Position numbers and translations under genes: made by a program. Below, one piece after another: positions 21,251 to 32,830 of a stretch of 64,000 nucleotides of DNA (its first letter is position 1; every line of letters begins with the position of its first letter). This DNA comes from Paguma larvata (taxonomy: Eukaryota > Chordata > Mammalia > Carnivora > Viverridae), in NCBI GenBank assembly GCA_030068075.1, contig CM057832.1:73685502-73749501 (forward strand), given 5' to 3'. The notes under the pieces were generated by a model. The model saw only the letters and a list, made by a program, of their open reading frames with translations, was not told the DNA's origin and ran no database searches.

Positions 21251-21800
21251 TAGGCAAGTATCACTGCATAGAGAAGAAAATGGGAGAAAAAAATAATTAA
21301 AGAAACGAGCTACCTGCGGCTCGTTTCCTAAACTCTTTTTTTAAAATAATTAATGATAATAAGAAAAGGCAAAGTAGGAAGAGGGAGGGAGAAAGGAATA
21401 ATACATGCTTTATTAAAAGTTAATATGACATAACCTATTTAGACCTCACAGTACAAGGATTTAACATATTTATGCAAATATGTATATACATATGTACACA
21501 CCCCTGAGAATAATCAGGATTTTCCTGTTCAGCCTCTAATTACCCTCAAGACTCCGAGACAAGGGGCAAGATAAAAAGGGCCTTGCACTTGTTAGCTCTG
21601 TTAACCTTGGTTAAGGTTAGAGCTGACAGGTGTGTCAATGGTAATGAAGAAAGGGGTGGGTTTCCAACAGGTAAACTCCTTTCTTCTCAACAATTTCCAC
21701 TGCGGTAGTTCTGGCTGAAGTCCAAACAAAACTATTACACAGGAGAACAATTCTCTCTACCTATCGCCTCTTGTATCATTTTTCAGAGTGGAAATATTCT
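21251..21800. other. Unassigned AT-rich stretch
   Basis: No gene or clear repeat. Confidence 0.4.
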
Positions 21801-21801
21801 T

Positions 21802-21977
21802 GGGGCGCCTGGGTGGCTCAGGTGGTTGGGCGGCCGACTTCAGCTCAGGTCATTATCTCACGGTCTGTGGGTTCGAGCCCCGCTTCGGATTCTGCGTCTG
21901 CCCCTCTCTCTCTGCCCTTCCTCTGCTCATGCTCTGTCTCTCAAAAACAAAAATAAAACGTTTAAAAAAAAAAGAGA
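21802..21977 (+). mobile_element. Young CAN-SINE with perfect 12-bp target duplication
   Basis: Flanked by ggaaatattctt at 21790-21801 and 21978-21989, identical on both sides. The perfect duplication suggests a relatively recent insertion. The body lacks part of the usual tctgtgctgacagctcagag block. Confidence 0.95.
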
Positions 21978-21989
21978 GGAAATATTCTT

Positions 21990-22452
21990 AAAAAAAAAAA
22001 TACATGCGCACACGCGTGCGTGCCTGCACAGCTATGCGTAAACGAACAGCTAGATGGCAAAAGCAGGGTCCTCAACCTACTGTCTTTCTGCAGCAGGACA
22101 GACGGTCTAAGTTCAGTCGGCCTCTAGTCCCACTCAATACTCCTCCTGGGCTCCATTTCACAAACTTCCAAAGACTGTCGTTCCGTGCCCAGAGGCTGCT
22201 TTGACAGGAAGAAAATACCCACTGTCGTGATCGATGCTAAAGGTGTCCAAGTATCTCAGAGGACTGCGACTCAATCAAGGGTGACCGAATGCCACCCCGA
22301 ACGAGCCAAGAGAAGGACCAGGAAGCAAGTTAAGATCCCAAGGGCATATCCTGCCATTCAGGGTAGAGTTCGTTCCGCCTCCCGTGTGTCCATGGCCTCA
22401 CCTCATGTGAGGGAACCTGGCCTTGTCACCTCAGGTTTCTGAGCTGTCACAT
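21990..22452. other. Unassigned stretch
   Basis: Includes an 85-codon plus-strand open frame (22185-22442) rich in Arg/Val with no recognisable family. Probably not a gene. Confidence 0.4.
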
Positions 22453-22646
22453 TTTTTTAAAAAATGATTTTATTTATTTATTTTGAGAGGGGGTGGGAAG
22501 GAGCAAAGAGAGAGAGGGGACAGATCTGAAGTGGGCTCTGTGCTGACAGCAGAGAGCCCAATGCGGGGCTCAAACTCACGAACCATGAGATCGTGACCTG
22601 AGCAGAAGTCAGATGCTTGGTCGACTGAGCCACCCGGGCGCCCCCT
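22453..22646 (-). mobile_element. CAN-SINE (long type) with target duplication
   Basis: Flanked by ctgagctgtcacatt and ctgaggtgtcacatt (14 of 15 identical). Confidence 0.94.
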
Positions 22647-23690
22647 GAGGTGTCACATTAACACAAGCTCCTGAGACCCCCACAGTGTCTGCTCCTCCAG
22701 ACTGGCCGGGAAAAGTTCTTGGGGTGCCCCAAACTTAGGACCATGAGTAAAACCACCAAGCTCCACAGTTTAGGTCACTGTCTCCCAGAGTTCCTTCCCG
22801 AGTTTTCTTGGGGTCCAGCCAAGGAAACATAGGCAATAGGAAACCTATTATGAACAGCCCTGGACCTCATTTCCTGTGCCTTCTTTGGAAAGGGGCTTTC
22901 CACGTGAAATAAGATCTTACAACGAAAGCCAGATGGGGTGACAAAAGGAGAGGGCTGAAACCAGACCCCCCATAACTCAGTTATGTCTGTTGAGTGAATA
23001 GAAGTCTCTTTCAAGGGAAGCTGTGGTTCCTCTGCCAAAAAACTTAATTAACATCTCTATCCCTTCTGAAGAACTGTTTCTAGTTCTCTACACATACCCT
23101 ACGGGCACGGGGTTCAGGAAACCTACATGAAAGTTGCCAGACTTGCTAGCTCTCAAGTAGGTGCAAATCTTAGACCCTTCCTATTCTTGACACTGTTCCG
23201 GAAAGATGAGCTTTTTAAAAAACCTTGCACTTATAACTGATTAAAATAAAGGCTACATTTTCTCAAGTCTTCAAGGTAGTCTCAAAATCGAGAGCTATAA
23301 TGACAGCTGATTGAAATAACACTCAATTTTTGAAGTTCAGTAAGCAGAGTGGATACTGGGATTTCTTTTCTTCCATCTCTACCCTCTTTTTACAATTCCA
23401 TTAGCTGTTTAATCCCCTACGAAAGTGTACTTAATCATTATCTATTTAAATTATATAGCATAACTAATGAAGGTTTCTCAGTGACCTGTTCCTAAGTTTA
23501 AATTGGATGGAATTACAAGTAGGTTTCATCTGTGTGATCACCTATAAAGAGAAAGATAGAAAGAAGGGAAGGAAGGAAGCAAGAAAGAAACAAGGAAAGA
23601 AGGAAGAGATAAAGAAAGGGTTGTCTACACCTGAATTAATGGCATGAGGAGTTTATAGATTTTTTTTTTCATTTATTCACTATCCTACTG
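22647..23690. other. Unassigned stretch
   Basis: No gene recognised. A GAAG/GGAA-rich simple repeat lies at about 23551-23618. Confidence 0.45.
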
Positions 23691-23694
23691 TGGG

Positions 23695-23913
23695 ACGAAA
23701 CTATGAACTTCCGTGAACTTCATTCATTGCTGGAAACAGCACGCGCTCTTCTCGGTCCCCATTGCTTCCTTCCCCGGACGCCAAACCGAGCCCTGAAGCG
23801 GCTGATGCTGGAAAGAAGAACTGAAATCTACCATTTCTGCCTCGAGGCTCGGCGGGCCAGATGCGCCGCCCCCAGCTCTCTGCCGCAGAACTGAAAGCCG
23901 TAGGTCCACCAAG
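23695..23913. other. CpG-enriched non-repeat island in AT-rich surroundings
   Basis: About 15 CpG in roughly 210 bp (for example 'cacgcgctcttctcgg', 'ctcgaggctcggcggg'), well above neighbouring sequence. On the plus strand 'caagag' is followed by a donor-like gtaaag at 23914. It could be an enhancer, an alternative promoter or an old exon. No protein is recognised. Confidence 0.35.
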
Positions 23914-23929
23914 AGGTAAAGAAAGGAGA

Positions 23930-24143
23930 CGCACCTGGCTCGGTGAAGGGTCTATCTCTTGGTTTTGGCTCAGGTCACCATACCACAGTTCGTGAGTTCA
24001 AGCCCCACATCCGGCTCTGTGCAGACAGGGCAGAGGCTGCTTGGGATTTTCTCTCTCCCTCTCTCTGCCTCTCCCCTGCTCCTTCTCTCTCTCTCTCTCT
24101 CTCTCAAAATAAATAAACCTTAAAAAAAATTAAAAAAAAAAAA
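23930..24143 (+). mobile_element. CAN-SINE (long type), diverged head
   Basis: The head is degraded ('gacgcacctggctcggtg') but 'gttcaagccccacatccgg' and the CT tract with aaataaataaac tail are clear. Confidence 0.88.
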
Positions 24144-24461
24144 AGGAAAGAAAGGATCCAGAAGGCTTCCTCGAAGACAGCTAACCTGAATCTTGGAAGA
24201 TGAGTAGGATTCGGATAGTAGGAAAAAGGAGAGAGTATTCCCTACTTTCCTATGCGTGCTTAGGACCTAAAAAGCCTGAAGCACAGGAAGCAGAGACCGT
24301 GATGTATGGCCAACACGGTTTTAAAAAGAAAAGGAAAGCGAGAGATCATAGCTGTCTGCCCCTCATGTTCCACAGCCCTGAAGACCTCTTCCCAAAATCT
24401 ATTATGACAAGAAGTGTGTTTCTCAATGTGGTAAACCACAGCAACGGACAGATTTTTTTTT

Positions 24462-24647
24462 GTTGTTGTTAATGCTTATTTTTTAGAGAGAGACCGAGAG
24501 AAAGAGCGCAGGAGCAGGACAAGAACGGAGAGACAGGGAGACAGGATCCGAGTGCAAAGCCCAGTGCGGGGCTCGAACTCACAAAGCGGGATGTCACGCC
24601 CTGAGCCGAAGTCGGACACTTAGCCGACTCAGCCCCCCAGGTGCCCC
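24462..24647 (-). mobile_element. CAN-SINE (long type)
   Basis: Flanked by 'cagcaacggacagatttt' and 'cagcaatgaatcgatttt', a diverged target duplication. Confidence 0.92.
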
Positions 24648-25136
24648 AGCAATGAATCGATTTTTAAGACATCTGTGGAAACAAGTTAAGATTTCAGTAA
24701 AGAAATCAGAAGAGTGAGGATAAACAGGACCCCTCCACTCCGCCCCTCCTCCAGCTCCCAAGGCACAAATGATGAAAAGGCTCCCTCGTAATAAAGCACC
24801 CTCTGAGAGAGCAGCCTGGTAGGCCCCCCGAAAGCTCTGTCCTGCCCCAGGACGGTCCCTCGTCCCTAAAACGAGCTTTGCTCAGTAACAATGAAAATGC
24901 TTAAACCATCCCTGGGAAAGGAAGGAAATCCAGAAGAACCAAGACACCGTTTCGGAAATTTCCTTCGCAGATCTGAGGGAAACGGTAAGTACCCAGAGAC
25001 CAGACTGGATCTGTGGCTTCTTCTCTGAATGCCTCTGCTCCTTGCCCACCCCCTCACGCACCTGCGTGCACGTTCCAAATGTGCAAGGCCAAAGACGGAC
25101 CTTCTCACCTGGGTCTTCTTCAAATACCTCACAACG
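24648..25136. other. Unassigned stretch
   Basis: Overlapping short open frames on the minus strand have no recognisable family. Confidence 0.4.
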
Positions 25137-25334
25137 GGGGCGCCTGGGTGGCTCAGTCAGTTAAGTATTCGACTTTGGCGCAGCGCATGATCTCAGAGGT
25201 CGTAAGTTTGAGCCCCGCATCGGGCTCTGTGCTGACAGCTCAGAACCTGGAGCCTGTGTCTGTCTCTGTCCCTCCCCCACTCACACTCTATCTCTGTCTC
25301 TCTCAACAAATAAACACTGAAAAATTTTAAATAA
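25137..25334 (+). mobile_element. CAN-SINE (long type)
   Basis: Flanked by an aaatacctca repeat on both sides (25115-25124 and after the tail). Confidence 0.93.
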
Positions 25335-25764
25335 ATAAATACCTCAGGTAGCTTATGAGGGTGAAAGAAGATCCAGTAATTGGCCTGGCTTCATCCTTTT
25401 CCCAAGAGCCTACGCACATCCGTTAATAAAGAAAGGTGGGGGATGGGAGGAGGGCACCAGCCGGGCCAGACACAAGGCCACAAAGCCCCCCAGCTCAGTA
25501 CTAAGGCAAACATGGAAACGAGGAAATGTAGGCATATAGCCGGTCAATTCAAATAGGACTCTGTAATTATGTGCCCTTCAGACTTACATGTGCGTTTTCC
25601 ACAGGGAAAAAAAAAAAAAAAGGTCCCACTAATCCCATCACTGTTGGTACCCACGCCTTGGTAATCATTCATCCTCTTCAAATGTACAATTCAATGCTAG
25701 AAATATATATGGATTCGCAAGTTTTATACACTCCCTGGAAAGCCACAAGAATGCCCGTAATTGT
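25335..25764. other. Unassigned stretch
   Basis: Contains an A run near 25606-25621. No gene seen. Confidence 0.4.
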
Positions 25765-25948
25765 ACGAAAGAGAGAGAGCACGTGCAAGGGAGGGGCAGA
25801 GAAAGAAGGAGAGAGAGAATCCCAAGCAGGCTCCGCGCTGTCACCGCAGAGCCCGGTGCAGGGCTCGAACTCTGCGGACTCTGAGATCATGACCCGAGTC
25901 AAACTCAAGAGTCGGGTGCTCCACCGACCGAGCCCCCCAGGCGCCCCA
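25765..25948 (-). mobile_element. CAN-SINE (long type) without AT tail
   Basis: The head (ccccccaggcgccc on the plus strand) and GA tract are present, but the usual T-rich stretch representing the tail is missing, so the 3' end is truncated or deleted. Confidence 0.9.
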
Positions 25949-26469
25949 GAAGAGGCGTTTTAACTTAAGAGAAGACGGACACGAAAGGACATGTATTAGG
26001 AGACCACTGGGAGGGGTGAACCCGGGTTGTGTGAACACACAAAACGGGATCTTTGGGGTGAGTGTCATGAGGATTTGAAGAGCAAGAACAAGGAGCATCT
26101 GTCTGTCCCCGTCTCAAAGACGACCGCCTATGCGGCTTTAGTGTCATCCCACTTTCCTTAATGCAGGACCTACGTCTAAACTGACTTTGAAATGGCATAA
26201 ACGTGACCTCTATGGCAGCCGAGTTCATTTGCAGAGGCGGACTTGCTAGATTTGAATGAAATGTATCTACTTATGCACGTGCATGCACCCGCACATTTGT
26301 CAAAAAGGAATCTTTTATCTCGTTACCACTGCAGGCCCAAATGGAGTATAAAAGATCTTATTGTTCCCTTCGAAATTCCAAACAGAAGGATAATAAACTT
26401 TTTTCTTTCATTGCTTTCAATCTAATACTAGGTGGTTCATAATACTGAATCGAAGCCGTTAGTGTTATG

Positions 26470-26645
26470 GAAATGAAACTTTAGATTTGAAAGGTACTTT
26501 CAAGTTCATTTTGTCCGCTCTTAATTTTGAAGATGAGAAACCTCGGGCACAGAGGTCACGCGGTTGGCTGGGCCACGCATCAAGAACGAGTCTCTAGCAG
26601 AGACATCTGAACGCTGGCCCTGGTTTCTGTCCCGCCTGCTCGTCA
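26470..26645 (+). repeat. MIR-like SINE
   Basis: MIR core order is visible: 'gaagatgagaaacctcgggc', 'acagaggtcacgcggttgg', then 'gagtctctag...ctgaacgc'. Confidence 0.6.
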
Positions 26646-27054
26646 CCCAGCCGGTAGGTCAAGGGTTTTCTGAACAATCCCGATTTCAATTCTTCCGGGC
26701 TTTAAATACTTCCCAGGACCAGAAATTCGAATTCCAAAATACTAGATTCCTTTTTGTTTTTAAAGGAAGTCCTAAAATTCCAGGTCCTACCACGTGTCTG
26801 GATTTTTGGCCTCCTAACCACAATTGTCAGGGCAGACATTCTCTCCCGGACCCAAACGTGCAAAGTTAATCAGCGGCCGCAATGAGAAGTGCTCATTGTC
26901 CAGCCCAACCTCTGGCACGCGTCCCACTCCCAAATCACTGTCGATTGCCCCTTCTTTGAAATCGAACATCACTGGCTGACGGAAGCCACAGAGGAAAACG
27001 GCAGCGTGAAGTCAAACAAGAGGGACTATAAATCCCAACTACGTCACGTCCTTT

Positions 27055-27250
27055 TTCTTTTTTAATGTTTGTTTATTTTCGAGAGAGAACATGAGCAGGA
27101 GAGGGGCAGAGAGAGAAGGGGACAAAGGGTCGGAAGAGTGCTCGGCGCTAACAGCAGAGAGCCCGAGGCGGGGCTCGAACTCACCAACCGTGAGCTCATG
27201 CCCTGAGCCGAAGTCAGCGGCTCAACCGACTGAGCCACCCAGGCGCCCCC
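27055..27250 (-). mobile_element. CAN-SINE (long type) with long target duplication
   Basis: Flanked by cccaactacgtcacgtcct and cccaactatgtcatgtcct (17 of 19 identical). Both differences are C/T changes at CpG sites, as expected from deamination. Confidence 0.95.
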
Positions 27251-27261
27251 AACTATGTCAT

Positions 27262-27470
27262 GTCCTAATGCCTGATTTCAGCAAGCTGCCTAATCTCTCC
27301 GAGCTTTGGCTTCCTCATCTGAAAAGTGGACGTCATAATGCCCTCCTCATGGGGCTGGTGGTCATTAAAACACCCCACAAAGCACCTCACGTGAGACTGG
27401 TATGTGGCAGTCGCTCCATAAACAGAACAGGTGTCATCACCATCATCTCCCATTTTAACGCTAAATTCCA
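27262..27470 (+). repeat. MIR-like SINE
   Basis: 'ctttggcttcctcatctgaa', 'aagtggacgtcataatgccc', 'tcctcatggggctggtggtc', then 'gtcgctccataaac'. This is the classic MIR order. Confidence 0.7.
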
Positions 27471-27575
27471 CATAACCTGGTCTCTGAAACTGGTCCATGC
27501 ACGTCATCAGCGAGCTACAGGTAATTATGCTAGTCTCAGACTCCTAGCCCACCCCCTCTATTCATCCTGTTCCCT

Positions 27576-27631
27576 GGGAAGGAAAGAAAGGAAGGAAGGA
27601 AGGAAGGAAGGGAAGAAGGAAGAAAGGAAGG

Positions 27632-27682
<51 letters not shown>

Positions 27683-27967
27683 GAGAAAGAAAGAGAGAAG
27701 GAAAAAGAAAAGAAAGAGAAGAAAAAAAAGGAAAAAGAAAGAGAGAAAGAAAGGAAGGAAGGAAGGAAGGAAGAAAAAGGAAAAAGAAAGAAAGAAGGAA
27801 GGAAGAAAAAGAAAGAGAGAAAGAGAGAAAGAAAAAGAAGGAAGAAAGAAAAGAAAGAAAGAAAGAAAGAAAAAGAAAGAAAGAAAAAGAAAGGAAGGAA
27901 GGAAGGAAGGAATAGAGAGGAGAGAGAGGGAGGGCGGGGAAAGATGGAAGGAAGGAAAAAAAAGAGA
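27576..27967. repeat. Long polypurine (GAAA/GGAA) simple repeat
   Basis: From 27576 to 27912 there are 337 consecutive purines on the plus strand, built of mixed gaaa, ggaa and ga units, then a slightly interrupted tail to about 27967. The long open frames on both strands are a by-product of the low-complexity sequence and are not genes. Confidence 0.98.
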
Positions 27968-28229
27968 TGAAAATCCCTTCTTTCCCTCAACGAAAGGTAC
28001 AGCAATGCCTTGGATGCTTTTGTTAAACGTACCTTCAAGCTCATCGTCTTTTCCACATAAGGAAACTAGAGTACAGTATCTAAATGTTCCCAATTCTAGG
28101 GTGTTGGGAAGCGTAACATGAATCCAAAGCCCCCTGTGTCTGGTCTGATGGAGGAGTCTCTATAAAGAAACCCCAAGGAACTGGCCTCGTACCACGCGAC
28201 GATCATTCTGTCTTCTGGACTCACCTTAC

Positions 28230-28395
28230 CTTTCTGCACTGCGCACGAGGGCGGTCGGGTTCGGTCAGGGGGCCCCAGCTCCTGAGAGATACAGCACTCA
28301 GCAGCTCCTCAGCAGGTCGGAGGTGGACAGCGGCTGGGGAGGCTGGGCACGGGCCCGGCTGAGCGTCGGGAGGGGAGGATGACCCGGAAGTCCCG
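28230..28395 (-). other. Candidate CpG-rich 5' UTR exon of GCNT1 (or alternative first exon)
   Basis: On the minus strand a 166-nt CpG-rich block follows a moderate acceptor (tgcttggtcttgcag) and ends at AAAG|GTAAGG. A second donor (GTGAGT) overlaps 5 nt downstream, at 28224-28219. It lies between the CpG island and the GCNT1 coding exon on the same strand. It has no ATG, as would suit a non-coding exon. This is inference from signals only. Confidence 0.35.
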
Positions 28396-29668
28396 CTGCA
28401 AGACCAAGCACCAGTCAGGTTGTACTTGTACGGGTCCGAGGACGGACTTTCTTTCTTACGTTATTAACAGCTTCTGAAACTGACAGGCACTTGACGCACT
28501 ACGTGTTTGCTGCTACGGTGGTTTCTTTTCTTTCCTTTCTTTTCATTTCCTTAAAACACAGATATTAAAATTTGATGGTGCTTTTATCGTGGAAGTTATT
28601 GTTGGGATTAAGGAGATTGTTCACCTGAAGAGTTCACAACCCTGGAACTAGCTACTTTACTTTCCCACTCACATCAACAGTCAAGGAAACCGAGGCTTTA
28701 GGCTGCTTTGAATAAGGTCATTGGCTCCAGTTTCCCGGCAGGGCTGACTCCGCAGAGGGCAGAGGAACTGAGCAGTCTCACTTTGTGGCCAAGAACAACA
28801 CTGGATCCAGTTATTAACTGCTTCCAACCATACGCTGCCCTACCTCCTAACCTTCCAAATGTTCCTGCAGGTGTCAATATGACAGACTCTCCTCCTCAAG
28901 GCTTCAGCCCTAAAGTACAGCTGAGCGACCCCTTCATCCCCAGATACCCAGTGCGATACGAGATCTAGCCGTTCCCTTGAAGCAGGTGTAGGAACTTGAG
29001 CGGCAAACTTTATCCAACATTTTCATTGTATCCAGATTACGATTAGGTATCTTTCTTGAATTCGAAGGGATTGCCAAAGTCAAGAAATGAAGTAATTCTC
29101 TTCGTAACGACATGAAAAAAAAAAACGTTTTTGAGATGAAACAGCAACCCCAGATAAGCTGCACTCCTGTCTGTACAGAATATACCCATTAAAAAACAAG
29201 GCTTCGATTATCTTGTCAATGTTCGCTGGACAAATTTGAGAAGCACACACCCAGAGGGATTCAGCGATCCTCTTTCTGTCTGGGGGAAGGGGTATTTTTT
29301 AAGCTCTTTTGAAATGTTTGTTTTTAATTCTCACTCAAAATTGCAAACTGAGATAAAATGGCCCCAATCCTCCAACATAAGCTCAGGTTAAACAGGCTCG
29401 CCAAGCATTATAGTAAAGATAATTCCCAAACGAACAAAAAGCTACTTACAGTTCCAGTCTGGTCACACATCATTTTCATGTCCCCTTCTGATGCCTGTCC
29501 AGGGACACTACTGACTCATATTTGTGAGTGGATGTAATACCATCTGGGATTCCATTTTCTACTGTTTTTTTCTTTTTCTTTTTTTTAATGGACACCAGAC
29601 AGTCTTTATTGTTTTTGCCACAGTTAGTATGGGTCTCGTGGTTGGACGCTAAGGGTATTTCCAAATTA
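28396..29668. other. Unassigned stretch
   Basis: No gene or clear repeat. An 86-codon open frame at 28708-28968 has no recognisable family. Confidence 0.4.
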
Positions 29669-29669
29669 T

Positions 29670-30010
29670 ATTGTTATAAACGTGAACTATGAACCCTTTT
29701 GAAGATACACATAATGATTTTTCTTGGCTTTGTGAAGGATTTCTAGGAATAGGATTCTTGGATCAAAACTTCCAAGTTTCTAGGGCTCTTGACTGCCTTC
29801 CAAATGGACTAGACTCACTTACACTGCCACTGGTAATATCTGAGCACCATTTTCTCTACATTTACTATATAATTATCTAAACTATTACCACATATTTATC
29901 CACTGTATCATTATTTTTGTCGCCACCACAACCGTAAAATGCTACGTCACCGAGTGTCATTTTGCATTTCTTTGATTACCAGGGGCTCAATATTTTCTCC
30001 TGAGTATGTT
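29670..30010 (-). mobile_element. Old L1 ORF2 fragment (antisense)
   Basis: Antisense order: 'gaataggattcttggatcaa', 'ctgccttccaaatggact', 'cttacactgccactggtaat', 'gtgtcattttgcatttcttt', 'gattaccaggggctcaa'. Confidence 0.65.
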
Positions 30011-30044
30011 TACATGGGAGAAGAAGGAGAGTTCAGTAGCAATG

Positions 30045-30181
30045 ATTTCAGCTCTGAAGCCAGACTACTCAGCTCAAAAACTGGGGATCATCGCCCACTA
30101 ACTCAGACTTCTGTAAGCTCTTAACTTCTCTGAGCTTCAGCTTCCTCTCTGGTGAAATTAATAATAAATAAGAACAATAAT
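30045..30181 (+). repeat. MIR-like SINE, left part
   Basis: 'cagctctgaagccagac', 'taagctcttaacttctctga', 'gcttcagcttcctctctggt', 'aataataaataag'. It is interrupted by a CAN-SINE. Confidence 0.6.
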
Positions 30182-30388
30182 GGGGGCACCTGGGTGGTTC
30201 AGTCGGTTAGGCGTCTGACTTTGGCTCAGGCCATGATCTCACTGTTCGGGAGTTCAAGGCCCGCATGGGGCTCACTGCTGTCAGCAGAGCCTGCTTCAGA
30301 TCTTCTGCCCCCCCCCCCCCCCCCCCCCCCCGCTTTCTCCTGCCCCTCCCCCACTCTCCATCTCTCTTAAAAATAAACATCAAGAAAA
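30182..30388 (+). mobile_element. CAN-SINE (long type) with 24-C run
   Basis: Inserted into a MIR; flanked by 'agaacaataat' and 'agaataacaataat'. The CT-rich region has become an uninterrupted run of 24 C at 30308-30331. Confidence 0.93.
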
Positions 30389-30545
30389 AGAATAACAATA
30401 ATTTTAAGCCATTTGATTGAATTAGGGTCATGTGTACCTTAGAGCTTTCATAAAGAAAAAGTGAGCCAACCTGTCAAAAGCTTATAATACATTTGACAGA
30501 TGGGCCCTTAATAAATCTTAGCAATTTGTTCATTGTTATTATTTA
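30389..30545 (+). repeat. MIR-like SINE, right part (tentative)
   Basis: 'taccttagagctttcataaa' and 'tgggcccttaataaatctta' followed by 'ttgttattattta' fit a MIR 3' end. Confidence 0.4.
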
Positions 30546-32035
30546 TATTTTCTCTTCTCTGGACATCATTCAAATCTTTGGTTTATTCTTAGAGGTAACT
30601 TGTTTCAGACCTCCAAAATCGGAAACTGTATTTCAAGTTTACTAACCCAAATGCACTAGATTTAATCCCACACCTAGCAGCTATTACACAAAACAGAATC
30701 CTAGGTTCTGGGGGGGAGGGGGAAATACAATCACAAAAAAATACATCTCCCTGACCCCAAGGAATCCACAGCAAGGTTATTTGCTGAGCCTTCTGGGGAA
30801 ATTATAGGTTGGATCAATATAGTTAAAAACTATTTTGGGAACAACGCATCCATTATAGTGCTGAGACGGACAGTTAGCCAGACTGGCTGAACCGACAGCT
30901 CTGAGGGTCCCCTCTGGGGCCGGGGAGGTTAGCAGGGACTCATTCTTGGGACGGCCTCGCTCCACCTAGCAGCTGCTACTTCTGGAATTTTCCTTGTAAA
31001 CCCAGTGTTTTGTTGATTAGCAAAGGTGTTAGAAATGAAGCTTCCTGGGTGAATTTAATGATTTTAACTAGATTACATGAGAAAAAGTAAGCAAAGATGC
31101 GATCAGGGTGTTTCAACTCGGTGGACAGAACAGGGGCCTCCTCGAGGTGTGGTCGGCACGCATATCAAAAGGACAATCAAGCCCAGCAAGTCCATCAGCC
31201 CAGGATAGTGCCTTAGGCACATTCCTGGGTCCTGCCACTGATTGCAGAAAATTCATGACTACTTGATTGAACCCCAATGATCAGCTGAATCCTGCTGCTG
31301 CCCCAACTGAACCCTTCGTTCAGAGATGTAGTCATAGTCCCTAGACAGGGCGGAGTTGCCTCAAGACTTGCTTCTGAAACTTCACCTTCACCTGCAAAGG
31401 AGAACCAGCCCTCACCAATCTGCTGACCAAAAAGACCCAAACTGGCTTGAGTTGGAGAACCACATGGCCTATGTTGAAATGACTTAAAGCATTTCCCGGT
31501 CCTGGAGCACAGCACTGGTCACGACACTCCAGGAAGATTCTTTTCTTCTTCCTTTTTTTTTAAAGTACTTAAAGTGGATTATCTAAAAGGAAGTTCAATG
31601 TGCACATTTTGAGAGAAGCAAGACATACACTTTTGTATTCGTTGCTTTTCGGACTTTGAGCACTGGGAGCGATTTTGTTTTCCATGAATGAATTACAGGA
31701 GCACATTATGAGGAAGAGGTCGTTTTAAAGACTATAAGGAAACCAATTTCTCAGATTGCTGTGGGGAAGCCCCACTTGGACTCCGTTTTCAGTGATAAAC
31801 TTGAAAATTTTTTTGTATAAACGTTAAGAATAAAATCTTTGGGTAAGTCCCATCAAAATACATATGTTTCTTTAAAAATGTTATGTACTACTATGATAGG
31901 AAAAGAGAAGAAAATGGGCAGAGAAGGAAAGATTAGGGCCTGAGGTCCCCGGTACGGAAAAACACATATTTTGGAACAATGCTGGGAGTGTCTGACCACA
32001 GCAAACCCCCTCAGGCTTAACCTTCCTCTAAAGAA
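30546..32035. other. Unassigned stretch
   Basis: No gene. The 100-codon minus-strand open frame at 31213-31515 has no recognisable family. Confidence 0.4.
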
Positions 32036-32452
32036 TGTAACAGAACCCACCTACTCCCCCTCGGGTTTTCCTCAGGAATTTGACCAAAGATCTGACTAAA
32101 AATTAGTAGACCATAAAACATGTGACCCACAAGGACCAGTAAGGCTAGACCACCCCTCCTACAATGGAAAGGAGCCAATCAGGAATGGACCACCCAACAC
32201 CTAGAGCTATCATGACAATAAGCAGAGAACCTGAGAAGGACAGGGACGAAAGGGGAAGGGTGGTGACCAGCACCTTATAAAACAAGGACCCTCCCCTATA
32301 GTCGCAGGCATCTGCTTTCCAATACCCCCTCTCTGTAAAGAGAGCTTTCCTACTCTTCTTGCTTTCTGATCTTCTACTCTTATACTCCAGCTGCTTGTTT
32401 TGTGTTCACCTCTTCATTCCTCCTGGGGATTGAGGTAAAAAATCCTGCAACA
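32036..32452 (+). mobile_element. Retroviral-type solo LTR
   Basis: TG...CA bounded (tgtaacagaaccc to cctgcaaca). A CCAAT box (gagccaatcagg) near 32172 and a TATA box (cttataaaac) near 32275 lie in the expected order, followed by a pyrimidine-rich R/U5-like region. No internal retroviral sequence lies on either side. Flanking target duplication not resolved. Confidence 0.6.
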
Positions 32453-32792
32453 CTACCGTACCAATAAATTATGCCCATTATAAAACAAAAAGATGGGGAA
32501 AGGAGGATACAACGCCTCTTAGTCACTTACGGTCTAAAACACAAATTTATTGATATTTGTAATGAAAGCAACATAATAAATCTGCTTTATTTTTGAAAAC
32601 TCTTGGTTAATTATGTTGTGATAGAGCACTTTGAAGGACTCACCATGCTTCTTCGTGTATTCTAACATTTTGTGTTTAAAGGCCGTCCGTCCGGGGTGAC
32701 AGGGAGACGCAGGGAGGAAACAGTAGAACACTCACAGCTCTGCTCCCTAAATCTTGATACTTTGTGTTCAATCTACCCAGCAATTATACAAG

Positions 32793-32830
<38 letters not shown>

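Noticed and set aside
22185..22442. 85-codon frame as a small gene
   Set aside because: It has no recognisable family, no nearby promoter or splice evidence, and lies between SINEs in an intron-like region.
27091..28093. Long Lys/Glu/Arg-rich plus-strand frame and Ser/Leu/Phe-rich minus-strand frames (up to 274 codons)
   Set aside because: They arise from the polypurine simple repeat, which has few stop codons in any frame, and part of the plus-strand frame is SINE.
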